From Entoloma clypeatum (taxonomy: Eukaryota > Basidiomycota > Agaricomycetes > Agaricales > Entolomataceae), in NCBI GenBank assembly GCA_963565915.1, contig OY751487.1:5270001-5334000 (forward strand): DNA of 64,000 bases, in the 5' to 3' direction. The notes below the pieces were generated by a model. The model saw only the letters and a list, made by a program, of their open reading frames with translations, was not told the DNA's origin and searched no databases. Each line of letters opens with the position of its first letter. Positions within the stretch are counted from its first letter, which is position 1. The translations under genes and the position numbers were made by a program. Shown piece by piece: positions 54,481 to 64,000 of the stretch.

Positions 54481-56640
54481 GATAGCAGGTCCTGTGTCTA
54501 CAACAGCTGGAACGTGCTATACAACACTTTCGAGGACCTTATCAGCCTCTATGCCCGTCACCCTGATCAATGTGTGAGAGACAATTTGGGCAAGCTCAAT
54601 GTGTGCCATCCTTCAGGTTCTGTTGGGTCGGAAGCTATTACTGACTTTACTACACACAGTACAAAGTACATGAAGCGTTGTCGAAGAATTGGTCCCGTCG
54701 GTCCGATTATTTAAAACAGGCAATGACTTTATTGAAGGAACCACTAAGACACAACCAGCCAATTCCGTGGGATGACATCAAGGCCCTAGAGCCCCTTTGT
54801 GCGAAGGTTACAGTCAACCCCCAGCTCGTCCCGACTCCCCCAGTCGCTGGGCCATCTCAGACAAAACGGAAGCTTACAATCATTGGCCCGAATATGAGTG
54901 GAGCCAACGAGGGTTTGCAAAGCCCCAAAGGACACTGAAAGCGACCCAGGCTTTCACGGTCTGCAAAAGATGGACCTACATCGGGAAAGGGGAAAGCCAA
55001 GGCGACATCTGTGGAACCTGATGCCATGGATGAGGAGGAGGGGGAGGATGGGCATAGAGTGAAAGTGGAAGAATTGGACAGCAATGAGGTATGGCCCCCT
55101 TTGAATCCAGTGACATCTCGCTGTACAGATGTTCTCCTGCCCAGGAAATGCATCAGTCTCGTTCCGCCAGCCCCACAACCGTCATTCATGCCAAATGTTT
55201 GAACTGTATCAAGGCTCAGAAGATCGAATGTTTGAAGGGCAGGCAGGGGGCATGTGATTACTGTCACACGTCCCACAAATGATGCAACCTCAAGGACACT
55301 GTCCGGGAATACTGGAAATCCATCAACAACCCACGCGGACACTCCTGGAGTCGCAGCGTTGCGGGTCGTGGAAAGTCGAGGGCATTGAGCGTGGCAAGCA
55401 CTAGCAAGCCAAAACCTCATGTGTACAGCCGTTCATCACAGCCAGCATCAGCTTATATTCTGATTCAGGAAAGTGCTCTGTCAGGCAGGAGAGTATAAGG
55501 AATGATGGGAATGAGGACAATGATGGGAAACAAGCCACAGACCCTCCAAAATGTTGTCGGAGCATGTCGGGAAGGCCCGGTCCATGACAGATGAATACCC
55601 AGAAGATTGCAGAACTGGAGAAGATGGTATGTGAACTCGACAACCGTCTTCAAGACAGGGAGAAGGTGGTCAGCAATCTTCAACAGGCACATCATCAATT
55701 GCTCGAGAAACTTGCAAGACAGCGTCGGTCAGAGGAGGAGAGAGATCGGGAACACAGGGCTATGAAACGGGTGATCGCTCAGGTCTGGGACACAATACGG
55801 CTGGCACCCGAGGGGGCTCGAGAGACAACCTCAATCCTTGGTCAGCTAGCAGTACTGACATCTGTCTCTCAAGCCGCGGCTCCATCCCCTGATGTCCCGA
55901 TGATTGACGGCACATCATCAGCGACCAACCTCCTCCCGCCTTCAACATCAGCTGTATTAAAAACTGCAAGTGATGTCACAGGGGTCCCAGGTACATCCGG
56001 TACAAACACGGGGCCTCTGCCCACATTACCCTCCCTGGCAGCCTTCATCACTAACGCGGTGATGGGCATTCCAGCGCTCATCACTTCCAGACTTGCTGGT
56101 CCTGCTGTCACAGCTCCCACCCCTCTGATGATGACAATTCCCGCTGGTCATCCACCATCACCTGCATCACCCTCCCTGGAAGCCTACGTCAACCTGCCCA
56201 GTGAGGTTGAAGGTGGTTCAGGCACAGATCTTATGGAGCCTGAAAATCCAGGGACCCCTCCAACTCCCATTATCCCTGAAGGTGCCACCCTAGCATTTCC
56301 AGCTGGGTCAAGATCACGCTCCCTGCCAGCGCTGATGAATATGGCAACCGACATTATGAACATTTCCGGATCGGCAACTCGTAGCCCGGGAGGGGCGTCT
56401 GCGTCATTTCCGACTGGACCAAGCCAGGCCGTCGGGCCCGCCGTCTTGCCAAATCTTCCAACAGACATTGGCATGTCTCCAAGATCACCCAGCGCTGGGT
56501 TTGGCTGTGAAGATGGAGGGTCCCCTTCTGATCTGGGCCCTCCCCCTCGAGGTGGGACAACCACAGCAGCAATCCTGCAAACTCTGCCCGTCAGCCGCAG
56601 GTCCCCGACCCCACTTTCCACATTGGCTGAGCTCACTATC

Positions 56641-56818
56641 TGTTATGCTTAACAAACCGTGTATACTAAAGGGGCTGACAAAGTAAAGGTAGTGAGTCAG
56701 ACTGGGAATCGAAGGTTGCGAAAGTAGACATTAGACATAGTAAGCTCGTAAGAGGGCGCCGAGCCGGGCCGATAAGTAAAAGTGATGACGTCGTCCGCAT
56801 ACCACAGAGTCCGTAACA
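56641..56818 (-). repeat. Short divergent LTR of Gypsy K family
   Basis: Its first 20 and last 70 bases match the other K LTRs (TGTTATGCTTAACAAACCG ... GAGTCCGTAACA), but the middle is different and shorter (178 bp in total). Confidence 0.8.
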
Positions 56819-56995
56819 TGTTCCCCTCTTCAAGCTCTGTGTCCTCACAGAGTCATTGTCCCCATCCCTCGTTGTTGCCGGGATCGGACCAGTTCGGACT
56901 CTCCTTGAGGCTCCAATCATATATCAACTCCTCGTTGATGGCAACGGCGAGTTCGAGGCCTTTGTTGTGTGTCAACTGTCTTCTTCATCTGATCC
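56819..56995 (-). repeat. Internal fragment of Gypsy K between two LTRs
   Basis: The first 140 bases repeat the end of the K extra ORF (57367-57510). They then join directly to pol sequence (GTCAACTGTCTTCTTCATCT, as at 58373) before the next LTR, so it is a deleted copy of the interior. Confidence 0.75.
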
Positions 56996-57366
56996 TGTTA
57001 TGCTTAACAAACCGTTCCAAGGTTCGGGCAGAGTATGCAGGAAGGTGGAAAGGCGAAGAGCAATGTGATTGCTAAATCTAAGGAATCTACTACAGTACAA
57101 GAGGTTTATATAGGTACTGACTATAGGCGGTAGCGGATGAGTCAGTACTGCGGAAGGCAGTGCGCATGAGTAAGGCGACTGCGGAAGGCTATGTACAATG
57201 AGTCATACATACTGCGGAGCTGAGTAAAGCTACTGCGGAATGAGTCAGAGCGGTAGCGAAGGGAATGGAAATAGATGTTGCGACATAATGTATTCATAAG
57301 AGGGCGCCGAGCCGGGCCGATAAGTAAAAGTGATGACGTCGTCCGCATACCACAGAGTCCGTAACA
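56996..57366 (-). repeat. 3' LTR of Gypsy K
   Basis: 371 bp, partner of 62140-62511. In element sense it starts TGTTACGGACTCTG and ends AAGCATAACA. Sense-strand TATATAA box near 57110. Confidence 0.85.
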
Positions 57367-57400
57367 TGTTCCCCTCTTCAAGCTCTGTGTCCTCACAGAG

Positions 57401-57772
57401 TCATTGTCCCCATCCCTCGTTGTTGCCGGGATCGGACCAGTTCGGGCTCTCCTTGAGGCTCCAATCATATATCAACTCCTCGTTGATGGCAACGGCGAGT
57501 TCAAGGCCTTTGATAGCCAGCCGAATACGCCGATTTTCGATCACGAGGGTGCTGGTGTAATTTCCGAGAATTTGTTTCTCCTCGGAACTCGGGGCGACGG
57601 GGAGGTTGGACAGCGAGTGAAGCCGGATATGCATTTGGCGATGAAGGAGGTCGGCAAGGGAGGTTTCTAGGGCATGGATTTGGTCTCTCATGGAGAGCGC
57701 TTCATTCATGAGGGCGGCGATGGCGGGGTTGATGTCGGTGGTGGAGGTGGAGGTAGCGGTGGTGTTGGACAT
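57401..57772 (-). CDS. Extra ORF of Gypsy K (after pol): 123-aa coiled-coil protein
   Basis: The ATG at 57772 lies 130 nt after the pol stop; the stop lies 34 nt before the 3' LTR. After a Ser/Thr-rich start (MSNTTATSTSTTD) the sequence is a regular coiled coil (ALMNEALSMRDQIHALETSL, IENRRIRLAIKGLELAVAIN) and ends in an acidic Trp-containing tail (ELIYDWSLKESPNWSD). There is no zinc motif and no membrane segment. It is intact although pol is broken. I do not recognise the family; helix-mediated self-association is inferred. Confidence 0.65.
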   Translation of the reverse strand: MSNTTATSTSTTDINPAIAALMNEALSMRDQIHALETSLADLLHRQMHIRLHSLSNLPVAPSSEEKQILGNYTSTLVIENRRIRLAIKGLELAVAINEELIYDWSLKESPNWSDPGNNEGWGQ

Positions 57773-57904
57773 GGTGGTGAGGATGGTTGAGAGATAGAAG
57801 AAGAAGGGGGAGGCTATATTGGGCAGGGAACAGACTAGAGTGGGGAACTCGGTGTGTGGTTGACTGATGAGGTCGATACTGTTATGGATTGCGAACACTG
57901 TCTT

Positions 57905-60440
57905 TTATCGTGGGCGAGACGGGTTCTGCCGATGGAAATCACGGATCAAATCTTGAGTGTTCTGAACATTAGCTCGAGGTTCCCATGTGTTCTCTTCGGG
58001 GCCATATCCTTCCCACTGGACAAGGTACTGGATCTTCCCACGGAACTTTCGAGAGTCTAGGATTGTGGACACATGATACTCTTCTCGTCCTTCAACGATG
58101 ATCGGATCAGGGGCTGGTTTCTTCTTCTGGATGGCGTACTTCGGGGTTTCGTAAGGTGACAGCAGGGTCTCGTTGAACACAGGGTGAATCATTTTCCAAG
58201 TCTTCGGAAGATCAAGAAGGTACGCGCTAGCCCCTTTCTTCTCTAGGACCTTGAATGGTCCATGTCGGAGTGCGTCAAGTTTCTTCGAGGGACGGTTAGT
58301 CCTGATGTTAGTCCCTTCCAGCCACACCTTGTCTCCGATGCGGTAGTTCCGAGACGGACTTCGTCGCGTATCAACTGTCTTCTTCATCTGATCCTGTGCC
58401 TGTTTCAGCGCTGCATTGGCTTCTTCTCGTGCTTGTTTGAGTTTTTCCAAGAAGCTGTTGGCAGCCGGGTTGGTGTCTTCCAACACCAGTTCTCCCTTCC
58501 AAGGATGCAAGCCATAGTTGAGGTAGAATGGTGTGTGCTTTGTCGCCTGATGTTCTTTATCATTGTACTGGAATTCAGCAATTGCGATCCACTCGGCCCA
58601 ATCATCTTGTAGATGGTTGACGAAGTTTTGTAAGAATGCTTCTGTTTCCTGATGCGATCGTTCGGCCTGTCCATCAGTCTGTGGATGGTATGCGGTGGAC
58701 AGATTCCTTTTGATCCCTAACATGCGGCAAAGTATCTCCATGAACTTCGCAGCAAACTGTGGTCCCCTGTCACTGATGATCTTCTTGGGGATTCCGTGAA
58801 GCTTCCATATCTGATCCCGATAGATCTTGGCTAATCCTTCAGCTGATAATTCCACGGTTGTCGGAATGAGATGGAGCATCTTCGAATGTCTATCCGTGAT
58901 GACCAGAATCGCATTCTTTCCCTCGGACTCTGGTATCGGTCCCACGACGTCAATCCCTATGTCTTCCCATGGATGACTTGGTGCTGCACTTCGAGCAGAT
59001 AGTGTCTCCAATCCTTCAGTGCTTCCATGACTGCCAAAAGCTCTTTGTCATATATCTCGTAATTTTGTTCGGCCGCGGACATGGTCCGCGACAAGAAGGC
59101 AGTAGGATGCCATTTGTCATCCTGTTTTTGAGAGAGTACAGCCCCAATTGCATAGCCTGATGCATCGGTTTTGACCCTGAACTGTCCATCTGGTTTTGGT
59201 AATGCCAAGACTGGTGCTGATGTGATTGCCTGTATGAGACCTTCAAATGCCTTTTGTTCCGTTGGTCCCCAAGTAAACGTAGTGCCGCCTGTGAGTGCGG
59301 TAAGTGGTTTTGCGATGTTTAAGTATCCTTCAATGAAGCGCCGATAGAAGTTTTGGTGAGGAAGGCAGCCTTCCATTCATCGCCTTCTTTAATCCGGACA
59401 TTGTTGTAACCCCACATGATGTCCATCTTATTGAAGTAGACTGCATCTTTCAGCACGTCCAAGAGATCGGAGATGCGAGGGAGTGGGAATTTGTCTTTGA
59501 CCGTGAATTTGTTGACCATGCGGTAATCTTGTACCAATCGTTTGGAACCATCCTTCTTGTTGATGAAGAAGCAAGGGGAAGCATAAGGGGATACGGACGG
59601 GCAGATCTTTCCAGTTGCTAGACCCTCGTCAATGAATGCGTCCAATTCCTCTTGTTCCTTTTGTGTCATGGGATATGTGTTTCCCCCTAGTTCCTTTGGT
59701 GCGTCCGGTGTAAGTTCAATACCATGGTCCCATTCCCTTTCCTTCGGGATCTTATCAAAGTTCTCCTTCTCGAAGAGGTGAGTAAACCGATCAACATATG
59801 AGGGTCGTTTGGTTGTGGGAGGTGGTGTGGGAGTGACAGCTTCCAATATAGGGTCTCCAGGCTTCCATTTCTGATCCGACTTCTTGGGTGCATCTTTGTC
59901 GCGTACCTCAACCATGCGAACCCGGTGCTTGCGACCATCAAGGTTAACCCTGAATTCCGAATGTTTGGTTCAGCATGTTGTTGGGCACCGGTTGAATGTT
60001 ACAGCGCCGGTTGTCCAATTGATCGTGGGGTTGTGGTGTACCAACCAGTCATGTCCCAAGAGCATGTCTGTTCTCCCAATGTCCAGTACCATTGCTTCCA
60101 TGGTTTCCTGATGTGCTCCCAAATCCAGTTTGACTTCGGCAAGTTGGCTCGCTTTCTGTTGTCGATTTGGTGATCCATCCACATTTAGAATTGCTATGGG
60201 CGGTATCCCTCGCGTGGGGAGGTTCTGTTCGCGTACTATTCTGGGATGGATGCATGTGCATTCACATCCGCTATCAACCTCAGGTCGAATGACCTTTGGT
60301 CCTTGTTGTGTTTTGAGCTGAGCTAGCAGCCTGATCTCTCGTCGTTTCGGAGGTTTGTCTCCCTTCACAATCTTAGTTGACGCAGCGGCTCGCTTGGCAG
60401 GGATGACATAGGTTCTATTGTCTGCAGTCATACAAGGCAA
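57905..60440 (-). pseudogene. Gypsy K protease and pol with RT core and RNase H/integrase junction deleted
   Basis: Protease 60440-59970 (VDSGCECTCIH, GHDWLVHHNPTINW). RT fingers 59915 to about 59352 (FFINKKDGSKRLVQDYR, YNNVRIKEGDEWKAAF), then a jump to NFYRRFIEGYLNIAKP, losing the palm with the YxDD site. RNase H begins (VKTDASGYAIGA, IYDKELLAVMEAL) and jumps near 58990 to integrase GIDVVGPIPE, losing the integrase zinc finger. The catalytic D, D, E (GIDVVG, ISDRGPQF, ERSHQETEAFL) and chromodomain (IQYLVQWEGY ... NTWEPRANV) are in one open frame to 57905. It cannot make its own reverse transcriptase. Confidence 0.9.
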
Positions 60441-60481
60441 GCAAGTCCGTTTAATAGATAAGGGTCGCGACTTAGCGTCGT

Positions 60482-61935
60482 TTAATCGGACCCTTTGGGA
60501 AAATCCTTCTCGTCGGCTTCTAAGATTGTGGTTTCATCATTCTCGGCATCTTCCTCAGACACCTTCCTAACCCTTCCAGAGTTCTTCTTCGGCTTGCGGC
60601 AGTTGCGCACAATATGGCCTTCTTGGTCGCAGTTGAAACACTTGTGACTATCTTTCTTCTTTGGAGCGCTGCAGTCTTTAGCAAGGTGACCAAAGCGTTG
60701 ACAGTTGTAGCAACGGGCCACTCCTGCTTTGTCAATCTCCATGGCCTTGCCCTGACCACCATAAGTGGTACCTGATCCGGTGCGCATGTTGCCGCCACCT
60801 CGAAAGGCCAGTGCATGTCCTTCCATCTGTCGTCCCTTGTTTCGGATCTCCTTTGTGTACTCGGAGTACATCTTATCCTCGCTTGCCACTTGTTCAGAGA
60901 TTCTGCGGTTAACGTTCTTTTCCAGGATGTATTTCCCAGTTTCTTCGCCAAGGTTTGACAGCTTCAAGAGCTCTTCAAATTCGTCCAAGAATTTGTCAAC
61001 GCTGCGTTTTTCCTGTTTCAGGACTTCGAGTCTCGCTTTGGCAGCGACTGACTTGTTGGCGACAGAGAATCATGTGGCGATATCATCGGAGAATCCTAGC
61101 CAGGTGATGTTCTCGTTGTCGACGGCAAGAGCATCTAACTTGTTACTGGCCCAGTGCCTGCCGGACCCTTCCATCATGCGGGATAGCACCGCAAGAATCT
61201 TCTGATCGTCTGTTAGGCTCTTTTGGAACCTGATGTATAGTTTGGTGGCTTTCCACCACTCGTCAAAGGTGTGTCTGTCCTTGAACATCCCAGGATCCTT
61301 GATGATCTTGGATGTATCCATCGTTTGTACTGCCGGAGCTTCTGCCATGTCTAGAGTCTGCGGAGAAGGAGAGGGGTCGGGTTGTTGGGATGAAGATGGG
61401 GTTTGGGATACAGGTAAGGGTTGAAAATGAGTCCCTGTTCTAGGCGTCTGTTCGATATCTGACTGCGCGGAGTCAAAAGCAAATTCGTCAGGGGACTTGT
61501 CGGCAGAATCGGTGGCAAAACGTTCGGGGTATTTCCTCTGTAGATCTCTAAGGAATCTCTGTTCCTGCGCGTCTGTCGGTTGTGAGAAGGGGTCAAGTCT
61601 CTCGTTTCATGCCCAACGACTGTACTCGGTCTGTTGTTTGGTGGTTGTGAAGTGGGCGTAGATCTGTTGCTTCGAGTACAACGTGATGATGCGGCTCTGG
61701 GATGTCTCGATGTGAGCGTCCTAAACAATCTTCTGATAACGGTTGTCTGGACACCAATAAACTCTCTGATCTCTGTGATCCGACCTGTCTGAGGTCCTTC
61801 TTGAACGCGAAAGCTTTCGAGTTCGTTCTGTCGGGCGTTGTAACGCGCGATCTGGTGTTGTCGAGCAAGATGGATGCTCTCTGCTATCTCGCTGTGGGGG
61901 CGATGCTCGTCGTTGTCTAGTTCTTCGTCAAGCAC
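60482..61935 (-). pseudogene. Gypsy K gag
   Basis: A first frame 61935-61351 (194 codons, Arg/Pro-rich, doubtful start) is followed by capsid 61348-61070 (FKDRHTFDEWWKATKLYIRF, KILAVLSRMMEGSGRHWA). After an in-frame TGA at 61072-61070, 60988-60482 contains two CCHC knuckles: CYNCQRFGHLAKDC and CFNCDQEGHIVRNC. The protease frame lies in -1 relative to gag and is open across the stop. No classical slippery heptamer was found. Confidence 0.75.
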
Positions 61936-62139
61936 CTGCTGTAGGATGCGACAGATCTCCGATTTGATGTACTGCTGGATGAGTGTAAAATCGATACTGT
62001 CTCGAGGACTTAGCTCCTCCTGTCGGGCTTCTGGTGAGGCGAATGGGTTACTGGCAAAGTCTTCAAAGAAGCGCGACGTCTTGACTTGTCTGGTAGTTGC
62101 TCTCTTCGCTCTGGGCGAACCTAACGAGATTTAGCAACT
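61936..62139. other. Gypsy K leader
   Basis: About 200 bases between the 5' LTR and the first gag-region frame. Element sense after the LTR reads AGTTGCTAAATCTCG, where the primer site should be; the tRNA is not assigned. Confidence 0.5.
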
Positions 62140-62511
62140 TGTTATGCTTTAACAAACCGTTCCAAGGTTCGGGCAGAGTATGCAGGAAAGTGGAAATGCA
62201 AAGAGCAATGTGATTGCTAAATCTAAGGAATCTACTATAGTACAAGAGGTTTATATAAGTACTGACTATAGGCGGTAGCGGATGAGTCAGTACTGCGGAA
62301 GGCAGTGCGCATGAGTAAGGCGTCTGCGGAAGGCTATGTACAATGAGTCCTACATACTGCGGGGCTGAGTAAAGCTACTGCGGAATGAGTCAGAGCGGTA
62401 GCGAAGGGAATGGAAATAGATGTTGCGACATAATGTATTCATAAGAGGGCGCCGAGCCGGGCCGATAAGTAAAAGTAATGACGTCGTCTGCATACCGTAG
62501 AGTCCGTAACA
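62140..62511 (-). repeat. 5' LTR of Gypsy K
   Basis: 372 bp, TGTTACGGACTCTACGG ... AAAGCATAACA in element sense, followed by the target copy CTATC at 62512. Confidence 0.9.
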
Positions 62512-62980
62512 CTATCGCAACCAATGTCAACGTGGTCATGGGGTCACCCCCAAATGATTGCGGGGAAACGTCACCAGCAGCGCCGCATGTCGACAATCCC
62601 TCCCTTGGATCGCCCCCGCCACCAGTTGTCTCGGATCTCCCCATTCACTCATCACCTGCTGCAGCATCTTCACCGGCTGGAGTGCCTGCAGCAAGCCCAC
62701 TCGCTCCTGCGGCTGTGGCCCCAGTGGCCCATCAGGTATCCAGAGTGAAACACCTCAAGAAATTGAGAGAACGGAGGAGCCCGAGGTCGGGAACCAGCTG
62801 GCCAAACTTCGTCAGCAGAAGACGATCCCCGACTATCAGGCGATCCACAATTGCAACTCACGACTCCTTCGCAAGAAGTCTAAGAGAGGCAGCAGCAATT
62901 CTCCGTTGCCCACTGTCACGGAGGACATCACAACTGCCTCGCATGCGGGTGATGTGGAGGCCCAGCCCACTGTTGTGTGA

Positions 62981-63429
62981 CTCGTGGGGGATGGTCAAGG
63001 TCTCAAGACAGGTACTTTGTACAGCATGAAGGGCATGAAGAAAGTGGGTCCTATCATCCTCTCGCCAGCTCCTCCTCCCTCGCTGTCTTCCGGACTGAAT
63101 TGATCTTCCCATCCAATATTGCTGCTTTTCCCCTCTTTTTACTATGCATATTCATCTTTTCTATTGGTATAACTTTGCCTTCGTATATACCAATAAATAA
63201 ACTGCTTTGAAAGCCTGAGCCATAGGGGACTGGGCATCCCCTGCCAGCCCAATTGTTTCCACAAGGTCATGCATTCATTGGAAACCAAGTGTTAAGTATT
63301 TTCATTCCATATCACAGAGAGCGCATTTCCCAGCTGACATATATCTCCCGTCGGCCCCGGACACATCCCATTAATATTTCCTTTCACTTCACTAAGAACT
63401 CATATCCTGACTTCTGGCCCCAAAATAAC
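62981..63429. other. 3' flank of the Cys-cluster gene
   Basis: AATAAATAAA near 63191 could be its polyadenylation signal. No further gene seen. Confidence 0.4.
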
Positions 63430-64000
63430 TGTTGAAACTTTTCCATCACGTAGATTAGATTAGATTAGATTACATCACGTGACCATTTACACATCTTTGA
63501 TTACATACTTATTTGGTTGGTACAAACAGTAGTATGGTATATAAGACCAGGAAACTGTCAATATCAACAAGTTGTCTCTTGACTCTTAACCAGCTCCATC
63601 GCTCTCATCAGCCTCAACCGCTCTCACCAGCCTCACCCTCCCAAACCATGTAAGTGGCTAGAACGGTTAAGTAGAGTACTTCCACACTGTAGCTGTGTTG
63701 CTCAGTACGCCTGTGGCTAGCGCCCAGGTGGAACTTCAACAGGTTATGGGCCCCGGATAGCAGAGGGACTTGGGAACGCTGGCAACAGCAAGTACCTGCC
63801 CACTCTACCCTGGTTGACAGGAGAACCGATCGCAAGATCTAGGTTCTGAGTCATACTTCTTCACACATGAACCTGGGAACATCATTACAACAAGTACCTG
63901 TCATGAAGTGTCCCTAAGGGGATTGATGTAGTACACATCATGTGGAAACATTGATCATACCTCACACACTTCTGACAAAAAAAAGGGGTTTTTCCCACAA
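63430..64000 (+). mobile_element. Second Copia C copy: 5' LTR, primer site and leader, runs off right edge
   Basis: The LTR at 63430-63742 (313 bp) is clearly related to the Copia C LTRs but more diverged. It keeps the GATTA repeats, CACGTG and TATATAAG. GGTTATGGGCCCCGG at 63743 is the primer site. The leader to 64000 matches 41280-41624 on the other strand. Coding regions would lie beyond the window. Confidence 0.9.

Larger units (their letters stand above)
56641..62511 (-). mobile_element. Gypsy K block, three LTRs, RT-deleted chromovirus
   Basis: The whole block is flanked by CTATC (56636-56640, 62512-62516). It contains LTRs at 56641-56818, 56996-57366 and 62140-62511. A 177-bp internal fragment lies between the first two, and a Gypsy interior (minus strand) between the second and third. 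The two 371-bp LTRs differ at about a dozen positions, so this insertion is older than A and B. The interior keeps gag, protease, RT fingers, part of RNase H, integrase, chromodomain and an extra ORF. Confidence 0.9.
54481..62980 (+). pseudogene. Decayed Cys-cluster gene of a repeated Agaricomycete family, split by Gypsy K
   Basis: Left part 54481-56640, right part 62512-62980. Pieces in order: WNVLYNTFEDLISLYARHP, an intron-like gap with acceptor before YKVHEALSKNWSRRSDYL, an acidic segment (AMDEEEGEDG), and a six-Cys cluster CLNCIKAQKIEC ... CDYCHTSHK-stop-CN. Then a long coiled coil (ELEKMVCELDNRLQ to ERDREHRAMKRVI) and a Pro/Ser/Thr-rich tail that continues in frame across the K insertion (LAELTI-ATNVNVVMG) to TGA at 62980 after one frameshift. 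The cluster resembles a zinc-binding family found in many mushroom genomes. The function is unknown to me. Confidence 0.6.

Noticed and set aside
1..64000. tRNA, rRNA or CRISPR features
   Set aside because: No tRNA cloverleaf, rRNA segment or regularly spaced repeat array was seen. CRISPR is not expected in a fungal genome.

Overview
The window looks like a piece of an Agaricomycete (mushroom-forming basidiomycete) genome. The evidence is short GT-AG introns of roughly 50-60 nt in every host gene, a kinase-like family typical of these fungi, chromodomain Ty3/Gypsy elements, Tad-like LINE tails and a Cys-cluster repeat-family gene. A 200-base run of N (5327-5526) shows that it is a draft scaffold.

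Layout. 1-3275: hAT transposase gene on the minus strand, broken by a 5'-truncated LINE. 3276-5965: unassigned DNA, a 161-bp tandem repeat, the gap and a 152-bp-arm palindrome. 6092-14720: gene-rich island with a RING/coiled-coil membrane protein (+), a kinase-like protein (-), a small C-tail membrane protein (-), pyruvate dehydrogenase E1 alpha (PDA1, -) and a secreted or membrane hydrophobic protein (-). 16.3-20.7 kb: decayed F-box-like gene, several small inverted-repeat elements and a small secreted-peptide gene. From 20.7 kb to the right edge almost everything is nested mobile DNA.

The nest can be resolved by target-site duplications (TSDs). Copia E is cut by Gypsy G. The LTR of G holds LINE copy 2 and its pol holds a hAT MITE. 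G ends at LINE copy 3. LINE copy 3 is split by Gypsy A (27672-47818, TSD CCGTC). Gypsy A is itself entered by Gypsy B (29231-36215, TSD GTTTC), by a solo B-type LTR (37140-37527, TSD CTTTG) and by Copia C. A later inversion of about 2.75 kb (40163-42909) swapped the Gypsy A gag with the Copia C 5' half. To the right are a minus-strand gag/protease (H), a plus-strand pol (I), and a decayed Cys-cluster gene split by Gypsy K (56641-62511, TSD CTATC). A second Copia C copy runs off the right end.

The most interesting signal is in the Gypsy elements. A, B and K each carry a different extra ORF between pol and the 3' LTR, the position env occupies in some elements: a zinc-knuckle protein in A, a one-helix membrane peptide in B and a coiled-coil protein in K. 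A and B share a GGGTTTT slippery heptamer just before the gag stop, B has an ATG-less open frame before gag, and G and K have each lost the reverse-transcriptase core while keeping integrase and chromodomain.
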